From the NCBI RefSeq assembly GCF_019039105.1, contig NZ_JAHPIV010000003.1, forward strand, positions 136,190 to 200,189: 64,000 nucleotides of DNA, given 5' to 3'. Within the stretch, counting starts at the first letter, position 1. Each line of letters opens with the position of its first letter. The position numbers and the translations under genes were made by a program. The DNA comes from Desertibacillus haloalkaliphilus. GTDB taxonomy: Bacteria > Bacillota > Bacilli > Bacillales > KJ1-10-99. The notes under the pieces are model-generated. The model had not been told where the DNA came from. It made no database searches and saw nothing but the letters and a program-made list of their open reading frames with translations. Of this stretch, positions 8,363 through 23,443 are shown piece by piece.

Positions 8363-8992
8363 ATGAGTAAAGTATATGTATTTGATCACCCGCTAATTCA
8401 GCACAAATTAACGTATATCCGTGAAAAAACAACAGGAACAAAAGAGTTCCGCGAGCTTGTTGATGAAGTTGCCGCTTTAATGGCTTTTGAAATCACTCGT
8501 GACTTACCATTAAAAGATGTAACCGTAAATACTCCAGTTGGACCAGCAACATCGAAAGCGATTGCTGGTAAAAAATTAGGGCTAGTGCCAATCCTCCGCG
8601 CAGGCCTAGGTATGGTTGATGGGATTTTACGAATGATTCCAGCGGCTAAAGTTGGCCATGTTGGATTATACCGTGACCCAGAAACACTACAACCAATTGA
8701 GTACTACGTAAAGTTACCAAAAGACGTGGAAGAGCGTGAATTTATTGTGATTGACCCGATGCTAGCAACAGGCGGCTCAGCAGTAGAAGCTATACATAGT
8801 TTAAAGAAACGTGGAGCAAAAAACATTAAGCTAATGTGCTTAATTGCAGCCCCAGAGGGTGTAGAAGTGTTTCAAGAAGCGCATCCTGATGTTGATATTT
8901 ATTTAGCAGCTATGGATGAAAAGCTTGATGAAAAAGGCTATATCGTTCCAGGGCTAGGCGATGCTGGTGACCGTTTATTTGGTACGAAATAA
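8363..8992 (+). CDS. upp: Uracil phosphoribosyltransferase
   Basis: Upp salvages uracil by joining it to PRPP to make UMP. The 209-residue protein has the expected length, with the PRPP loop [16 protein letters not shown] (about 128-143), the early RAGLGMVDG and PVGPATSK blocks, and the C-terminal uracil-binding [14 protein letters not shown]. The ATG follows AAAGGAG at 8347-8353. It is preceded by its own promoter and by two structured repeats. The UDP-GlcNAc epimerase gene follows after 37 bases. Confidence 0.98.
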   Translation: MSKVYVFDHPLIQHKLTYIREKTTGTKEFRELVDEVAALMAFEITRDLPLKDVTVNTPVGPATSKAIAGKKLGLVPILRAGLGMVDGILRMIPAAKVGHVGLYRDPETLQPIEYYVKLPKDVEEREFIVIDPMLATGGSAVEAIHSLKKRGAKNIKLMCLIAAPEGVEVFQEAHPDVDIYLAAMDEKLDEKGYIVPGLGDAGDRLFGTK

Positions 8993-9029
8993 CCAATAAT
9001 ATGATCGATGAAATAGGGGAGGGGATCTC

Positions 9030-10172
9030 GTGGAAAAAGTGAAAGTGATGACGGTATTTGGAACGAGGCCAGAAGCAATTAAAATGGCTCCGCTCGTGTT
9101 GGAATTGAACAAGCATCCTGAAGAGATTGAATCAATTGTAACCGTAACTGGGCAACACCGTGAAATGCTTGATCAAGTTTTGCAGATCTTTGACGTAACA
9201 CCTGATTATGATTTAAACATCATGAAGGAACGACAAACGCTTGTTGATGTAACAACAAATGCATTACAAGGGCTCGATAAAGTGATTAAAGAAGTAAAAC
9301 CGGATGTAGTCCTCGTTCATGGCGATACAACGACGACGTTTGTAGCTAGTCTAGCAGCCTTTTATAATCAAGTATCTGTCGGTCATGTGGAAGCGGGCTT
9401 GAGAACGTGGAATAAGTTTTCGCCTTTCCCAGAAGAGATGAACCGTCAGCTTACTGGGGTCATTTCCGACTTGAATTTTGCTCCAACAGAAAAAGCTGCT
9501 AACAATTTACGAGCTGAAAATAAGGATGAAGAAACGATATTCATTACTGGGAACACCGCAATCGATGCGCTCAAAACGACGGTCTCAGAGTCGTATCATC
9601 ATGAAGTACTTGAAAAAATCGGTGATGACCGCTTCATTTTATTAACAGCACATCGCCGTGAAAACTTAGGAGAGCCGATGCGCAATATGTTCCGTGCGAT
9701 CAAGCGTCTTGTCAATGAACATGAGGATGTACAAGTGGTTTATCCTGTTCACTTAAACCCAGTTGTTCGTGAGCTTGCTGATGAAGTTCTTGGCAATGAC
9801 CCGCGCATTCATTTGATCGAACCACTAGGTGTGCTTGACTTCCATAACTTTGCTTCAAAAGCGGACATCATTTTAACCGATTCTGGTGGCGTTCAAGAAG
9901 AAGCACCGTCATTAGGCACACCAGTCCTAGTGCTGCGTGATACCACTGAGCGTCCTGAAGGGATTGAAGCTGGAACGTTAAAATTAGCGGGCACAGAAGA
10001 AGAGCACATCTATACGCTTGCTTACGAGTTGCTAAATGATGATCATGCTTATCAACAAATGGCAAAAGCCTCAAATCCATATGGAGATGGCAATGCCTCA
10101 AAACGAATTGTTGATGCGATCCTTTATCACTTCGAACGAAAAAGCGAGCGGCCGCTCCCTTTCCAACCATAA
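9030..10172 (+). CDS. mnaA: UDP-N-acetylglucosamine 2-epimerase (non-hydrolysing)
   Basis: The enzyme interconverts UDP-GlcNAc and UDP-ManNAc, giving the ManNAc needed for teichoic acid linkage units. The 380-residue protein is full length. It shows TVFGTRPEAIKMAPL at the start, HGDTTTTFVASLAAF, GHVEAGLRTWNKFSPFPEE, LLTAHRRENLGEP and the UDP-site LTDSGGVQEEAPSLG near 285-300. The GTG start follows GGGAGGGG at 9017-9024. It is probably co-transcribed with upp, and a terminator follows at 10189. Confidence 0.96.
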   Translation: MEKVKVMTVFGTRPEAIKMAPLVLELNKHPEEIESIVTVTGQHREMLDQVLQIFDVTPDYDLNIMKERQTLVDVTTNALQGLDKVIKEVKPDVVLVHGDTTTTFVASLAAFYNQVSVGHVEAGLRTWNKFSPFPEEMNRQLTGVISDLNFAPTEKAANNLRAENKDEETIFITGNTAIDALKTTVSESYHHEVLEKIGDDRFILLTAHRRENLGEPMRNMFRAIKRLVNEHEDVQVVYPVHLNPVVRELADEVLGNDPRIHLIEPLGVLDFHNFASKADIILTDSGGVQEEAPSLGTPVLVLRDTTERPEGIEAGTLKLAGTEEEHIYTLAYELLNDDHAYQQMAKASNPYGDGNASKRIVDAILYHFERKSERPLPFQP

Positions 10173-10188
10173 CCGATCTTGAATATAG

Positions 10189-10236
10189 TAAGCTGCCCTA
10201 ACGGTTGATACGAATCGTTAAGGTAGCTTATTTTTG
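10189..10236 (+). terminator. Terminator after mnaA
   Basis: Fifteen-base arms (10189-10203 and 10216-10230) with one mismatch and one G-T pair enclose a 12-base loop and are followed by TTTTT. Confidence 0.8.
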
Positions 10237-10296
10237 TATTTCGTGAGGTTGTCCCCTAGTGGGTAAATAAAAAACAGGATGACCTGCGTGAAGTGT

Positions 10297-10339
10297 TGGG
10301 GATAACTCGTTTTGTGATCGAATGTCCACATGTGGATAA
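10297..10339. promoter_or_regulatory. DnaA-box group upstream of vpr
   Basis: An exact minus-strand DnaA box TGTGGATAA lies at 10331-10339, and a one-mismatch box TGGGGATAA at 10297-10305. Weaker two-mismatch matches lie close by (ATGTCCACA at 10322-10330 and TGTGGATCC near 10350). From memory, the ywcI-vpr gap of B. subtilis also holds a DnaA-box cluster, and the next gene here is a vpr-like protease. Confidence 0.55.
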
Positions 10340-10364
10340 ATAACGGAATGTGGATCCGTATCGA

Positions 10365-10600
10365 AAGGACTCACGATCCGCTAATTGAGGAAAAAGGCTG
10401 AAAAAAGGCGTGAGTCGGACTGAGGATCCGCTAAAGGGTTAAAAGTAGCTCGGAAACAGTTCTAAAAAGCAAAATAGCGAATTAAGGGTCCGTTGGTGAG
10501 GGGAAAACGAGTCATTTAAGCGGAATAGAGGAATGAGAGTCCGCTTAGGATTGAAAGAGGACTCAGAATCCACTAATTGAGGGAAAAAAAGCTGAAATCG
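10365..10600 (+). repeat. Degenerate ~50-base repeats around a GATCCGCTAA core
   Basis: Five related blocks have cores at 10375 (GATCCGCTAATTGAGG), 10425 (GATCCGCTAAAGGG), 10487 (GGTCCGTTGGTGAGGG), 10538 (AGTCCGCTTAGG) and 10567 (AATCCACTAATTGAGGG). Several cores follow GGACTCA or similar and precede AAAAAGGCTGA. The first two are exactly 50 bases apart. The rest of the 10237-10749 gap holds the DnaA boxes and the vpr ribosome-binding site; no gene is supported. Confidence 0.5.
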
Positions 10601-10749
10601 TCAGACCCGTGCTGAGAGCTGAAAAGTCTCCTAAGCTCAGCTACCACCGAAACCTACACCATCCCCTCATCTCCTCAAAAATCATTTACATGAAATCTAT
10701 CCTTTCGTGCCATACTAACGAAATAACACGAATCGATGGAGGGGTACAT

Positions 10750-12984
10750 GTGAAAAGAGCTGTGAGTCTAATGATGATAACTCTATTGTTCGCCATGTTT
10801 GTTATCACACCTGTTGCAGAAGCGAACCAATTTCCAGAACGCCCCCCGATTCCTGTACACATATCAGCTGAAGAAACCATTGTTATTGTTGAATTGTCTG
10901 ATGATCTACAGAATGTAATCGAAGTCGTCAAAGATAAAATTCCTTCAGGAAAGGTACGTAAAAAGTTTGATACATTATTTTCTGGTTTTTCATATCAATT
11001 ACCGGAAAATAAAATTCCCTTGCTTGAAGAAATTTCAGGTGTTGAGCGCGTCAGCCGAGTTGTTACATATGAGGCAACACTAGATGAAAGTGTGCCTTTT
11101 ATAGGCGGTGAGCAAGTTCGTGGACAACTCGATGAGAACGGATCTCGACTGACGGGCGAAGGGATCACTGTTGCTGTGATTGATACAGGAATTGATTACA
11201 CCCACCCTGATTTAAAAGATAGCTATAAAGGCGGGTTTGATGTCGTTGATTGGGATGAAGATCCGATGGAGACGAAAGCAAAACAAGGACCGCCTACGCT
11301 TCATGGCACTCATGTATCAGGGATCATTGCTGCAGATGGTAAGGTCAAAGGCGTGGCACCGAAAGCCGATTTACTAGTCTATCGTACGCTTGGACCAGGT
11401 GGACAAGGCACGACCGAACAAGTGATTGAAGCGATTGAAAAGGCAGTTGAAGATGGAGCTGATATTATTAACTTATCGCTCGGTAACAATGTCAATGGAC
11501 CTGATTGGCCAACAAGCTTAGCACTTGATAAAGCCGTTGAGCATGGTGTTGTCGCTGTTACATCGAATGGAAATAGTGGTCCAAACATGTGGACAGTCGG
11601 CTCACCGGGTACGTCCAAACATGCCATTTCAGTTGGAGCGTCGTCACCTCCACTAAAGAAGCCGTATTTAACGGTTTTTGGAGAAGACAGAGAAATTGAT
11701 ATACAGCCACTTAGAGGGTCAAAGCCCTGGATGATTAAGAGAGGCCACCCAATTGTTTATGGCGGGTTAGCTCGTGCCAATGACTTAGAAGATGTAGACG
11801 GAAAAATTGTCTTAGCAAAGCGTGGGGTTATTCCGTTCACGGAAAAAGCGATGAATGCAAGAGACGCCGGGGCTAAGGCACTACTCATCTATAACAACAC
11901 GGAAGGAGCCTTCTTAGGAGGGCTTGGTGAAGATGCGGAGATTACCGTCGCTGCTCTAACACAAGAAGACGGTGAATGGTTAAAGGACATCATTGATCAT
12001 GAAGGTGAACCAGAACTGCGGACGATTTATCGTGAGGAGGAAGACTTGCTTGCCTCATTCAGTTCAAGAGGGCCAGTCACCCATTCGTGGGATGTGAAAC
12101 CAGAGGTCGTCGCTCCAGGCGTGTCGATTGACAGTACGATTCCAAAAGGCTACTTAGGTCTAAATGGAACGAGTATGGCAGCGCCCCATGTTGCTGGAGC
12201 TGCTGCATTAATTAAACAAGCTCATCCAGACTGGTCACCGGAACAAATCAAAGCAGCGCTCATGAATACGGCAAAACAGATCGTTAACAAAGAGGGTGAG
12301 ACCTATTTGCCACATGAGCAAGGAGCAGGCAGAATTCAAATCGATAAGGCGGTAGAGGCGGATACGTTGGTTTATCCTGGAGCCGTAACATTCGGAAAAT
12401 GGTCACTGAATGATCGCCGTGAAACGAAAGAAATAACGATAACTGTTGATAATCAATCAGAGAAAACAAATACGTATTATGTTGATCCGCCGCTTGATGC
12501 ACCAGACGGCATTCAGTGGAAGGCGCCATTTTCGTTTACGCTTGCACCGAAAGAACGAAAAGAAGTGACCGTGACGATGGATATTATGCCTTCTGTTCTT
12601 AAGGAAGGAATTCATCATGGGAACATTACGATCAAGGGCGGAAAAGAAGACATTGAAGTTCCTTACCTATTTTTTATTGAAGAGCCTAATTACCCACGTG
12701 TGATGGCATTTAACTTTGAACATGGGGATGAGCCCGATTCGTACCGATATGAAATGTATTTACCTGGTGGAGCAGAAGAGGTAGGAATTGCGTTATATGA
12801 CCCAGACACGTTCCAGTTTATTACGTATTTAGATGTGAAAAAAGATATTACACGCGGATTGTTAGAAGTGGAACTTGAGGATATTGGATTAGAGGATGGT
12901 GTCTATAAAGCACTCGTGTTTGCGAGTCAAGACGAACAAGAAGATACAATTGAACACACGCTTTACATCGGTGAGCACCCATAG
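10750..12984 (+). CDS. vpr: Vpr-like extracellular serine protease (subtilase with PA domain)
   Basis: A secreted 744-residue subtilase. Order: signal peptide (about 1-25, cleavage near AEA), I9 propeptide (about 40-115), catalytic S8 domain with Asp145 in VAVIDTGIDYTHPD, His185 in HGTHVSG and Ser475 in NGTSMAAPHVAG, a PA domain inserted between His and Ser (about 310-400, GGLARANDLEDVDGKIVLAK), and a C-terminal beta-rich part (about 535-744). This layout is that of Vpr, which B. subtilis uses to process subtilosin, ComS-type peptides and other exported substrates. The GTG at 10750 was chosen for GGAGGGG at 10738-10744 and the signal peptide; the reading frame is open further upstream. Confidence 0.88.
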   Translation: MKRAVSLMMITLLFAMFVITPVAEANQFPERPPIPVHISAEETIVIVELSDDLQNVIEVVKDKIPSGKVRKKFDTLFSGFSYQLPENKIPLLEEISGVERVSRVVTYEATLDESVPFIGGEQVRGQLDENGSRLTGEGITVAVIDTGIDYTHPDLKDSYKGGFDVVDWDEDPMETKAKQGPPTLHGTHVSGIIAADGKVKGVAPKADLLVYRTLGPGGQGTTEQVIEAIEKAVEDGADIINLSLGNNVNGPDWPTSLALDKAVEHGVVAVTSNGNSGPNMWTVGSPGTSKHAISVGASSPPLKKPYLTVFGEDREIDIQPLRGSKPWMIKRGHPIVYGGLARANDLEDVDGKIVLAKRGVIPFTEKAMNARDAGAKALLIYNNTEGAFLGGLGEDAEITVAALTQEDGEWLKDIIDHEGEPELRTIYREEEDLLASFSSRGPVTHSWDVKPEVVAPGVSIDSTIPKGYLGLNGTSMAAPHVAGAAALIKQAHPDWSPEQIKAALMNTAKQIVNKEGETYLPHEQGAGRIQIDKAVEADTLVYPGAVTFGKWSLNDRRETKEITITVDNQSEKTNTYYVDPPLDAPDGIQWKAPFSFTLAPKERKEVTVTMDIMPSVLKEGIHHGNITIKGGKEDIEVPYLFFIEEPNYPRVMAFNFEHGDEPDSYRYEMYLPGGAEEVGIALYDPDTFQFITYLDVKKDITRGLLEVELEDIGLEDGVYKALVFASQDEQEDTIEHTLYIGEHP

Positions 12985-13004
12985 CCTTCACTGATAAAAA
13001 AAGA

Positions 13005-13052
13005 AAGAAAGGAGATCATTCGTTGGAATCAAGCGGTGATCTTCTTTTGTTA
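13005..13052 (+). terminator. Probable terminator after vpr
   Basis: An imperfect hairpin pairs AAAGAAAGGAGATCA with TGATCTTCTTTT, followed by a short T-rich stretch. Confidence 0.5.
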
Positions 13053-13284
13053 TTTTAATATAATTTCAAGAAGTTGTACTAGAACACGATCCCTCTGGAA
13101 ATAAAGGAAGGTTATAAGCCCGAGTGAAAAAAATTGCGAAAAATGTCATCAATCCCGTACGTAAAAATGAACGTTTTTTAACGATTTATTTTGTAAACAT
13201 AGCGTTCAAATTTGACACTTTCGACAAAAATGTGAACAAAAAAATCAGTGAAGGAAATGACTGGTTTTTTCTTGGTAAAACACG
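13053..13284. other. AT-rich gap before the atp promoter
   Basis: No gene is supported here. The stretch is AT-rich, with several short TTGACA-like sequences (for example near 13212) but no matching -10, and leads into the promoter at 13285. Confidence 0.5.
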
Positions 13285-13328
13285 TTGACAATAGGTTTAC
13301 CCTATTGTACGATTACAAAGGATATAAT
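13285..13328 (+). promoter_or_regulatory. Promoter region of the atp operon
   Basis: TTGACA at 13285-13290 is followed after 17 bases by TACGAT (13308-13313). A perfect TATAAT lies at 13323-13328 but lacks a good -35 at 17 bases. The leader is about 140 bases. Confidence 0.65.
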
Positions 13329-13470
13329 GATAAGGTTTACATATTTAACGGTGTGATAAAAATTACAGCAAGATCACCTGAAATATGCTCTAGTGGCTCC
13401 AGAGTATAGTTATGACAGTAGCAAAGGCGAGGATCACGTCATAAACTAGCTTTAAAAGGGGGGCATGATC

Positions 13471-13698
13471 ATGAGCAGAAAATCACAAAAGTCGCTCGTC
13501 CGCGCAATGGCGTTAATGACATCAATCGTATCCTATTTAGTAGGGCCCATTTTAGTGGGAGTCTTTGGCGGTAGATGGATCGATGGCTATTTGCAAACGG
13601 AACCGATTTTTTTAATTGCTGGCTTGCTAGTAGGTCTTGCAGCAGGAGTTTATGGACTGGCTCGATTAATAGGCGAATTTTTAGGAGAAGATGAATGA
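13471..13698 (+). CDS. atpZ: AtpZ, small ATP synthase operon membrane protein
   Basis: A 75-residue protein with a basic N-terminus and two membrane helices (about 14-34 and 46-66), of the AtpZ/AtpI family. In alkaliphilic Bacillus pseudofirmus OF4 a tenth atp gene, atpZ, lies ahead of atpI and the two were reported to support Mg2+ uptake. Here the same order is seen. ATG 13471 is preferred to ATG 13465 because the AAAAGGGGGG at 13454-13463 is seven bases before it. Its stop overlaps the atpI start (ATGA). Confidence 0.85.
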   Translation: MSRKSQKSLVRAMALMTSIVSYLVGPILVGVFGGRWIDGYLQTEPIFLIAGLLVGLAAGVYGLARLIGEFLGEDE

Positions 13699-14066
13699 TG
13701 GACCAGTATGCAGCTAGTATGAGGCGCTACGTTCAATATATGCTTTATGTGGTCGCGCTATTTGTATTAGGATGGGGATTTACCCCATACGATTCAATGT
13801 TTTTAGGGCTCATTCTTGGTTCTGCTTTTAGTTTTTATAACTTATGGAGCATGTACACTAAAATGAAGCAGCTTGGACAAGCAGCAACAGGAGAAAAAAA
13901 GGTCTACTCAATTGGAACATTATCGCGCTTTGCTGTTGGGGCACTGGCAGCGATTATTGCGATTCGTTACCCGGAAACATTTCACTTGGTAGGTGTGATA
14001 ATAGGTTTAATGCTAACCTACATTATCATCTTAATAGATTCTTTATTGCAAATTAGACGCTTGTAG
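13695..14066 (+). CDS. atpI: ATP synthase protein I
   Basis: A 123-residue protein with four predicted helices, arranged as in AtpI, which assists assembly of the c-ring and, in alkaliphiles, Mg2+ handling together with AtpZ. The start ATGATGG overlaps the atpZ stop, so the two are probably coupled in translation. A 121-base gap follows before atpB. Confidence 0.85.
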   Translation: MMDQYAASMRRYVQYMLYVVALFVLGWGFTPYDSMFLGLILGSAFSFYNLWSMYTKMKQLGQAATGEKKVYSIGTLSRFAVGALAAIIAIRYPETFHLVGVIIGLMLTYIIILIDSLLQIRRL

Positions 14067-14181
14067 AAAACAAATGAATACCTTTTATCGACCCTCTCGC
14101 GCACAAGCGTTCGATCGTTAATTTGTCTCTGTACTTTTATTGAGGGTTGACAACTAAAAACGTTTTAAAAGAAAGAGGTGA

Positions 14182-14898
<717 letters not shown>

Positions 14899-14959
14899 TT
14901 TACTTACAAGAGTTTAGTTGTTGTTAATTTGCTCTAATATTTCATTTATCAGAGCTTAA

Positions 14960-15214
<255 letters not shown>

Positions 15215-15243
15215 CGAGAGAAGGCGACGGTTTAGCATGTTAT

Positions 15244-15285
15244 AATGGCGGAGTCCGTTCTATATGAACCTTCGCCATTCCTTTT
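15244..15285 (+). other. Hairpin in the atpE-atpF gap
   Basis: AATGGCG (15244-15250) pairs with CGCCATT (15273-15279), followed by CCTTTT. It may protect the atpE end of the mRNA or thin transcription into atpF, which would suit the many c subunits needed per complex. This is inference; the T tract is weak. Confidence 0.45.
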
Positions 15286-15291
15286 GTATGA

Positions 15292-16349
<1,058 letters not shown>

Positions 16350-16362
16350 AAGATAGGGGTGA

Positions 16363-17877
<1,515 letters not shown>

Positions 17878-17895
17878 TGGAGAAGACCAGTTTAG

Positions 17896-18774
<879 letters not shown>

Positions 18775-18781
18775 TAGATAA

Positions 18782-20224
<1,443 letters not shown>

Positions 20225-20239
20225 GAAGGTGAAAAGCGA

Positions 20240-20335
20240 ATGAGCCCGACATCATCCGCAGGTCGTTTGAGCTTCAGACAAAAAAGCGAGAAGCTTTTGC
20301 CGGAAGAAGTGAAACGACCCAAGGATTAGGCTCAT
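20240..20335 (+). other. Nested inverted repeats between atpD and atpC
   Basis: ATGAGCC (20240-20246) pairs with GGCTCAT (20329-20335), inside which GGTCGTTT (20261-20268) pairs with AAACGACC (20312-20319), and inside that AGCTTC with GAAGCT. There is no T tract after it, so it is not a simple terminator. It may adjust atpC expression or guide mRNA processing. Confidence 0.6.
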
Positions 20336-20365
20336 GCAGCGCATAAGTACCCGAGTTGCTGTTAA

Positions 20366-20776
<411 letters not shown>

Positions 20777-20798
20777 ACTCGTTTGCTTATCAGATATG

Positions 20799-20839
20799 AA
20801 AAAAGCGTGTAAGGGTTGATGCCCTTAGGCGCTTTTTTT
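20799..20839 (+). terminator. Terminator of the atp operon
   Basis: AAAAAAGCG pairs with CGCTTTTTTT, with an inner TAAGGG/CCCTTA stem, ending in seven Ts. Confidence 0.9.
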
Positions 20840-21224
20840 GTGTCTTGTCGCAGGGAAGCAGTTGGGGGAAAAACATGTAAAATAAAAATCGCCAATAAAC
20901 TTTTCTACTAAAATAGTTTTCAAACCTAATCATTAACAGAATGACCTGGAATCGTACGAATGATTAACAAACGCTTTTCATAGAATAATAATAAAAACAT
21001 ACTATGATAATCTAAAAAACAGCTGAGAATTCTTCACGAAATTGTAAGATGTGAGTTATTTCATAGCGAAGTAAAAACCTTCCTGATTTAATAGAGAGGG
21101 GTAATCATTGGCGCTTCATTGCGGAGTTCAATAGATGGGTAAGGAATTAATATAGTCTAATAACGAGAGGGTCTGTTAGGTTGCTCGAATTTTGTCGGAT
21201 AATTTTTTAACAATTTTGTGACGG
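20840..21224. other. AT-rich gap upstream of the nuo promoter
   Basis: I see no gene, repeat copy or clear hairpin here. The length before the promoter would leave room for upstream regulator binding. Confidence 0.5.
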
Positions 21225-21253
21225 TCGACACCAAATATTGGAGATGCTATAAT
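21225..21253 (+). promoter_or_regulatory. Sigma-A promoter of the nuo operon
   Basis: TCGACA (21225-21230), 17 bases and TATAAT (21248-21253), with TG one base before the -10 (extended -10). It lies 53 bases before the nuoA start. Confidence 0.8.
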
Positions 21254-21306
21254 GATTACGGTTACAAAATATTAAACTAGTAATTGGATGGATTGGAGGG
21301 AGAGCC

Positions 21307-21684
21307 ATGGATCAACTGTATCATCTGTATCAAAATAACTATTTGGTTGTTGCAGTTTTTGTCTTATTAGGGATCCTATTACCGGTCGTTGCGTTAACTG
21401 CAGGGAGATTGTTACGTCCGAATAAGCCTGAAAAAGAGAAACAAACCACGTATGAGAGTGGGATTGAGCCGGTTGGTGGAAGCTGGGTTCAATTTAATGT
21501 GCGCTATTATATGTTTGCGCTATTGTTTGTCTTATTTGATGTTGAGGTCGTATTTTTATATCCATGGGCAGTTGCTTATGATTCGTTAGGGATCTTTGCT
21601 CTCATTGAAATGGTCATCTTTATGATTATGCTAATCATAGGTTTACTCTATGCTTGGAAGAAGAAGGTGTTAACATGGGTTTAA
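21307..21684 (+). CDS. nuoA: Complex I subunit NuoA
   Basis: The 125-residue subunit has three membrane helices and the conserved loop [20 protein letters not shown], followed by the acidic [13 protein letters not shown] in helix 2. NuoA is part of the E-channel joining the quinone site to the proton pumps. GGAGGG precedes the ATG. It overlaps nuoB by ten bases. Confidence 0.95.
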   Translation: MDQLYHLYQNNYLVVAVFVLLGILLPVVALTAGRLLRPNKPEKEKQTTYESGIEPVGGSWVQFNVRYYMFALLFVLFDVEVVFLYPWAVAYDSLGIFALIEMVIFMIMLIIGLLYAWKKKVLTWV

Positions 21685-22193
21685 ATTTAGATGCAATTAC
21701 GAAAGAAGAGAGAGAAGAGTTAGAACGCAATGTCTTTTTTACAACACTAGAGCAAATTAAGGCTTGGGCGCGCAGCCATTCGGTATGGCCGATGACGTTT
21801 GGTCTTGCTTGTTGTGCCATCGAAATGATGGGTACGGGTGCAGCGCACTATGACCAGGATCGTTTCGGTGTTCTATTTCGAAATTCTCCACGACAATCTG
21901 ACTGTATGATCGTCTCTGGTACGGTGACAAAGAAAATGGCACCGATTGTAAAGCGTCTCTATGACCAAATGCCAGAGCCGAAATGGGTGATTGCCATGGG
22001 TTCATGTGCAACAGCTGGGGGTCCATATGTTAAGTCGTATGCCGTTGTAAAAGGGGTCGATCAAATCGTTCCTGTTGACGTATATATCCCAGGGTGCCCT
22101 CCAAATCCAGCTGCACTAATTTACGGAATAAATAAACTACAGAAAAAAATTCGTTACGAAGCTAAGACTGGGAAGCGGGTGACGAGTCAATGA
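21675..22193 (+). CDS. nuoB: Complex I subunit NuoB
   Basis: NuoB holds cluster N2, the last iron-sulfur centre before quinone. The 172-residue protein shows the four cysteine ligands in [20 protein letters not shown] and [11 protein letters not shown]. The ATG at 21675 overlaps the end of nuoA and has GAAGAAGGTG just upstream; the frame is open further back but would intrude on nuoA. Its stop overlaps the nuoC start (ATGA). Confidence 0.96.
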   Translation: MGLNLDAITKEEREELERNVFFTTLEQIKAWARSHSVWPMTFGLACCAIEMMGTGAAHYDQDRFGVLFRNSPRQSDCMIVSGTVTKKMAPIVKRLYDQMPEPKWVIAMGSCATAGGPYVKSYAVVKGVDQIVPVDVYIPGCPPNPAALIYGINKLQKKIRYEAKTGKRVTSQ

Positions 22194-23440
22194 GTGATGA
22201 GAAAGCAAAAGCCGCAGCCGCAAAGGCCAAAGCTGAAGCGTTAAAGAAGATGAAAGAGAAAGAAGCCTCACAGGCAAGTGACGAAAAGGAAGCGATTTCA
22301 AGTAATGGTGAGGAAAAGCAACCAGCTGCTGATGAGAAAGCAAAAGCCGCAGCGGCAGCGAAGGCTAAGGCAGCTGCAGCCGCAAAAGCGAAAGCAGCGG
22401 CACAAGCAAAGGAATCAGGAGATTCTGAATCAAGTGGAAGCGATGAGAAAGCAAAAGCCGCAGCGGCAGCGAAGGCTAAGGCAGCTGCAGCTGCAAAAGC
22501 GAAAGCGGCGGCACAAGCAAAGGAATCAGGGGATTCTGAATCAAGTGGAAGCGACGAGAAAGCAAAAGCCGCAGCGGCAGCAAAGGCGAAGGCGGCCGCA
22601 GCCGCAAAAGCGAAAGCGGCGGCACAAGCGAAGGGATCAGGAGACTCTGAATCAAGTGGAAGTGATGAGAAAGCGAAAGCCGCAGCGGCAGCAAAGGCGA
22701 AGGCAGCCGCTGCTGCGAAAGCTAAGGCTGGTGGAGCAGCTGGAGCGAGTGATGATGAGAAGGCGAAAGCAAAAGCCGCCGCTGTAGCAAAAGCCAAAGC
22801 AGCAGCAGCCGCAAAAGCGAAAGCAGGTGGAGCTGGGGCTGGTGATGATGAGAAGGCGAAAGCAAAAGCTGCCGCTGTAGCAAAAGCCAAGGCAGCCGCA
22901 GCCGCGAAGGCGAAAGCTGGGTCTGCAGGTGAGGCTGAAGCTGAGGAAGTAGAAGAGCCGTCTGTTAATCAGCCGTTACTAGATAACTACCTAAAAGTGA
23001 TTAAGAAGAACCTTGGTGACGATGTGCTAGAGGATGCTTATATTAATACATTGGCTAAAGATGTTCCGACACTGATCGTCAAACCTGAGATGTATAAAAA
23101 GCTCGCTGAGTTTTTAAAACATAATGAACAATTAGCCTTTGATTACTTATCGAACCTTCATGGTGTCGACTATGAAACACATATGGAAATCTATAATCAC
23201 TTATTCTCGTTTAAGCATAAGCACCCACTTGCACTAAAAGTGAAACTAGATCGTGACGAGCCAAAAATTGATTCACTAACACCAGTTTGGGAAGGTGCGA
23301 ATTGGCCAGAGCGAGAAACCTATGATCTATTAGGTATTCACTTTGAAGGTCATCCGAACTTAACGAGAATTATGATGCCAGATGATTGGGTAGGTTACCC
23401 GTTACGTAAAGACTATGAGCCCCACGATGAGGAGGTGTAA
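22190..23440 (+). CDS. nuoC: Complex I subunit NuoC with long Lys/Ala repeat extension
   Basis: The last 160 residues (about 255-416) are the NuoC/30-kDa domain, with [25 protein letters not shown] split by family-typical residues and PLRKDYEP near the end. In front is a 245-residue low-complexity region of K, A, D, E, S and G. It holds three near-identical 37-residue units beginning [19 protein letters not shown] and ending SGDSESSGS, a partial fourth, and two [21 protein letters not shown] units. The region is predicted to form long helices with regular positive charge, like TolA or histone-H1 tails. NuoC proteins of Bacilli often have Lys/Ala-rich N-termini, but the length here is striking. 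NuoD follows after 3 bases. Confidence 0.93.
   Translation: MSDEKAKAAAAKAKAEALKKMKEKEASQASDEKEAISSNGEEKQPAADEKAKAAAAAKAKAAAAAKAKAAAQAKESGDSESSGSDEKAKAAAAAKAKAAAAAKAKAAAQAKESGDSESSGSDEKAKAAAAAKAKAAAAAKAKAAAQAKGSGDSESSGSDEKAKAAAAAKAKAAAAAKAKAGGAAGASDDEKAKAKAAAVAKAKAAAAAKAKAGGAGAGDDEKAKAKAAAVAKAKAAAAAKAKAGSAGEAEAEEVEEPSVNQPLLDNYLKVIKKNLGDDVLEDAYINTLAKDVPTLIVKPEMYKKLAEFLKHNEQLAFDYLSNLHGVDYETHMEIYNHLFSFKHKHPLALKVKLDRDEPKIDSLTPVWEGANWPERETYDLLGIHFEGHPNLTRIMMPDDWVGYPLRKDYEPHDEEV
22331..22740 (+). repeat. 111-base tandem repeats inside nuoC
   Basis: Units start at 22331, 22442, 22553 and 22664, exactly 111 bases apart (37 codons). Units differ by a few mostly silent changes, so the protein repeat is under selection or has expanded recently. 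Copy number may vary between strains. Confidence 0.9.
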
Positions 23441-23443
23441 GAA

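Noticed and set aside
22331-22740. CRISPR-like regular repeats
   Set aside because: The 111-base units are contiguous, in frame and coding within nuoC, with no spacers.
22162-22890. 242-residue minus-strand frame rich in A, F and S
   Set aside because: It is the antisense of the nuoC Lys/Ala repeats; GC-rich codons leave the opposite strand open.
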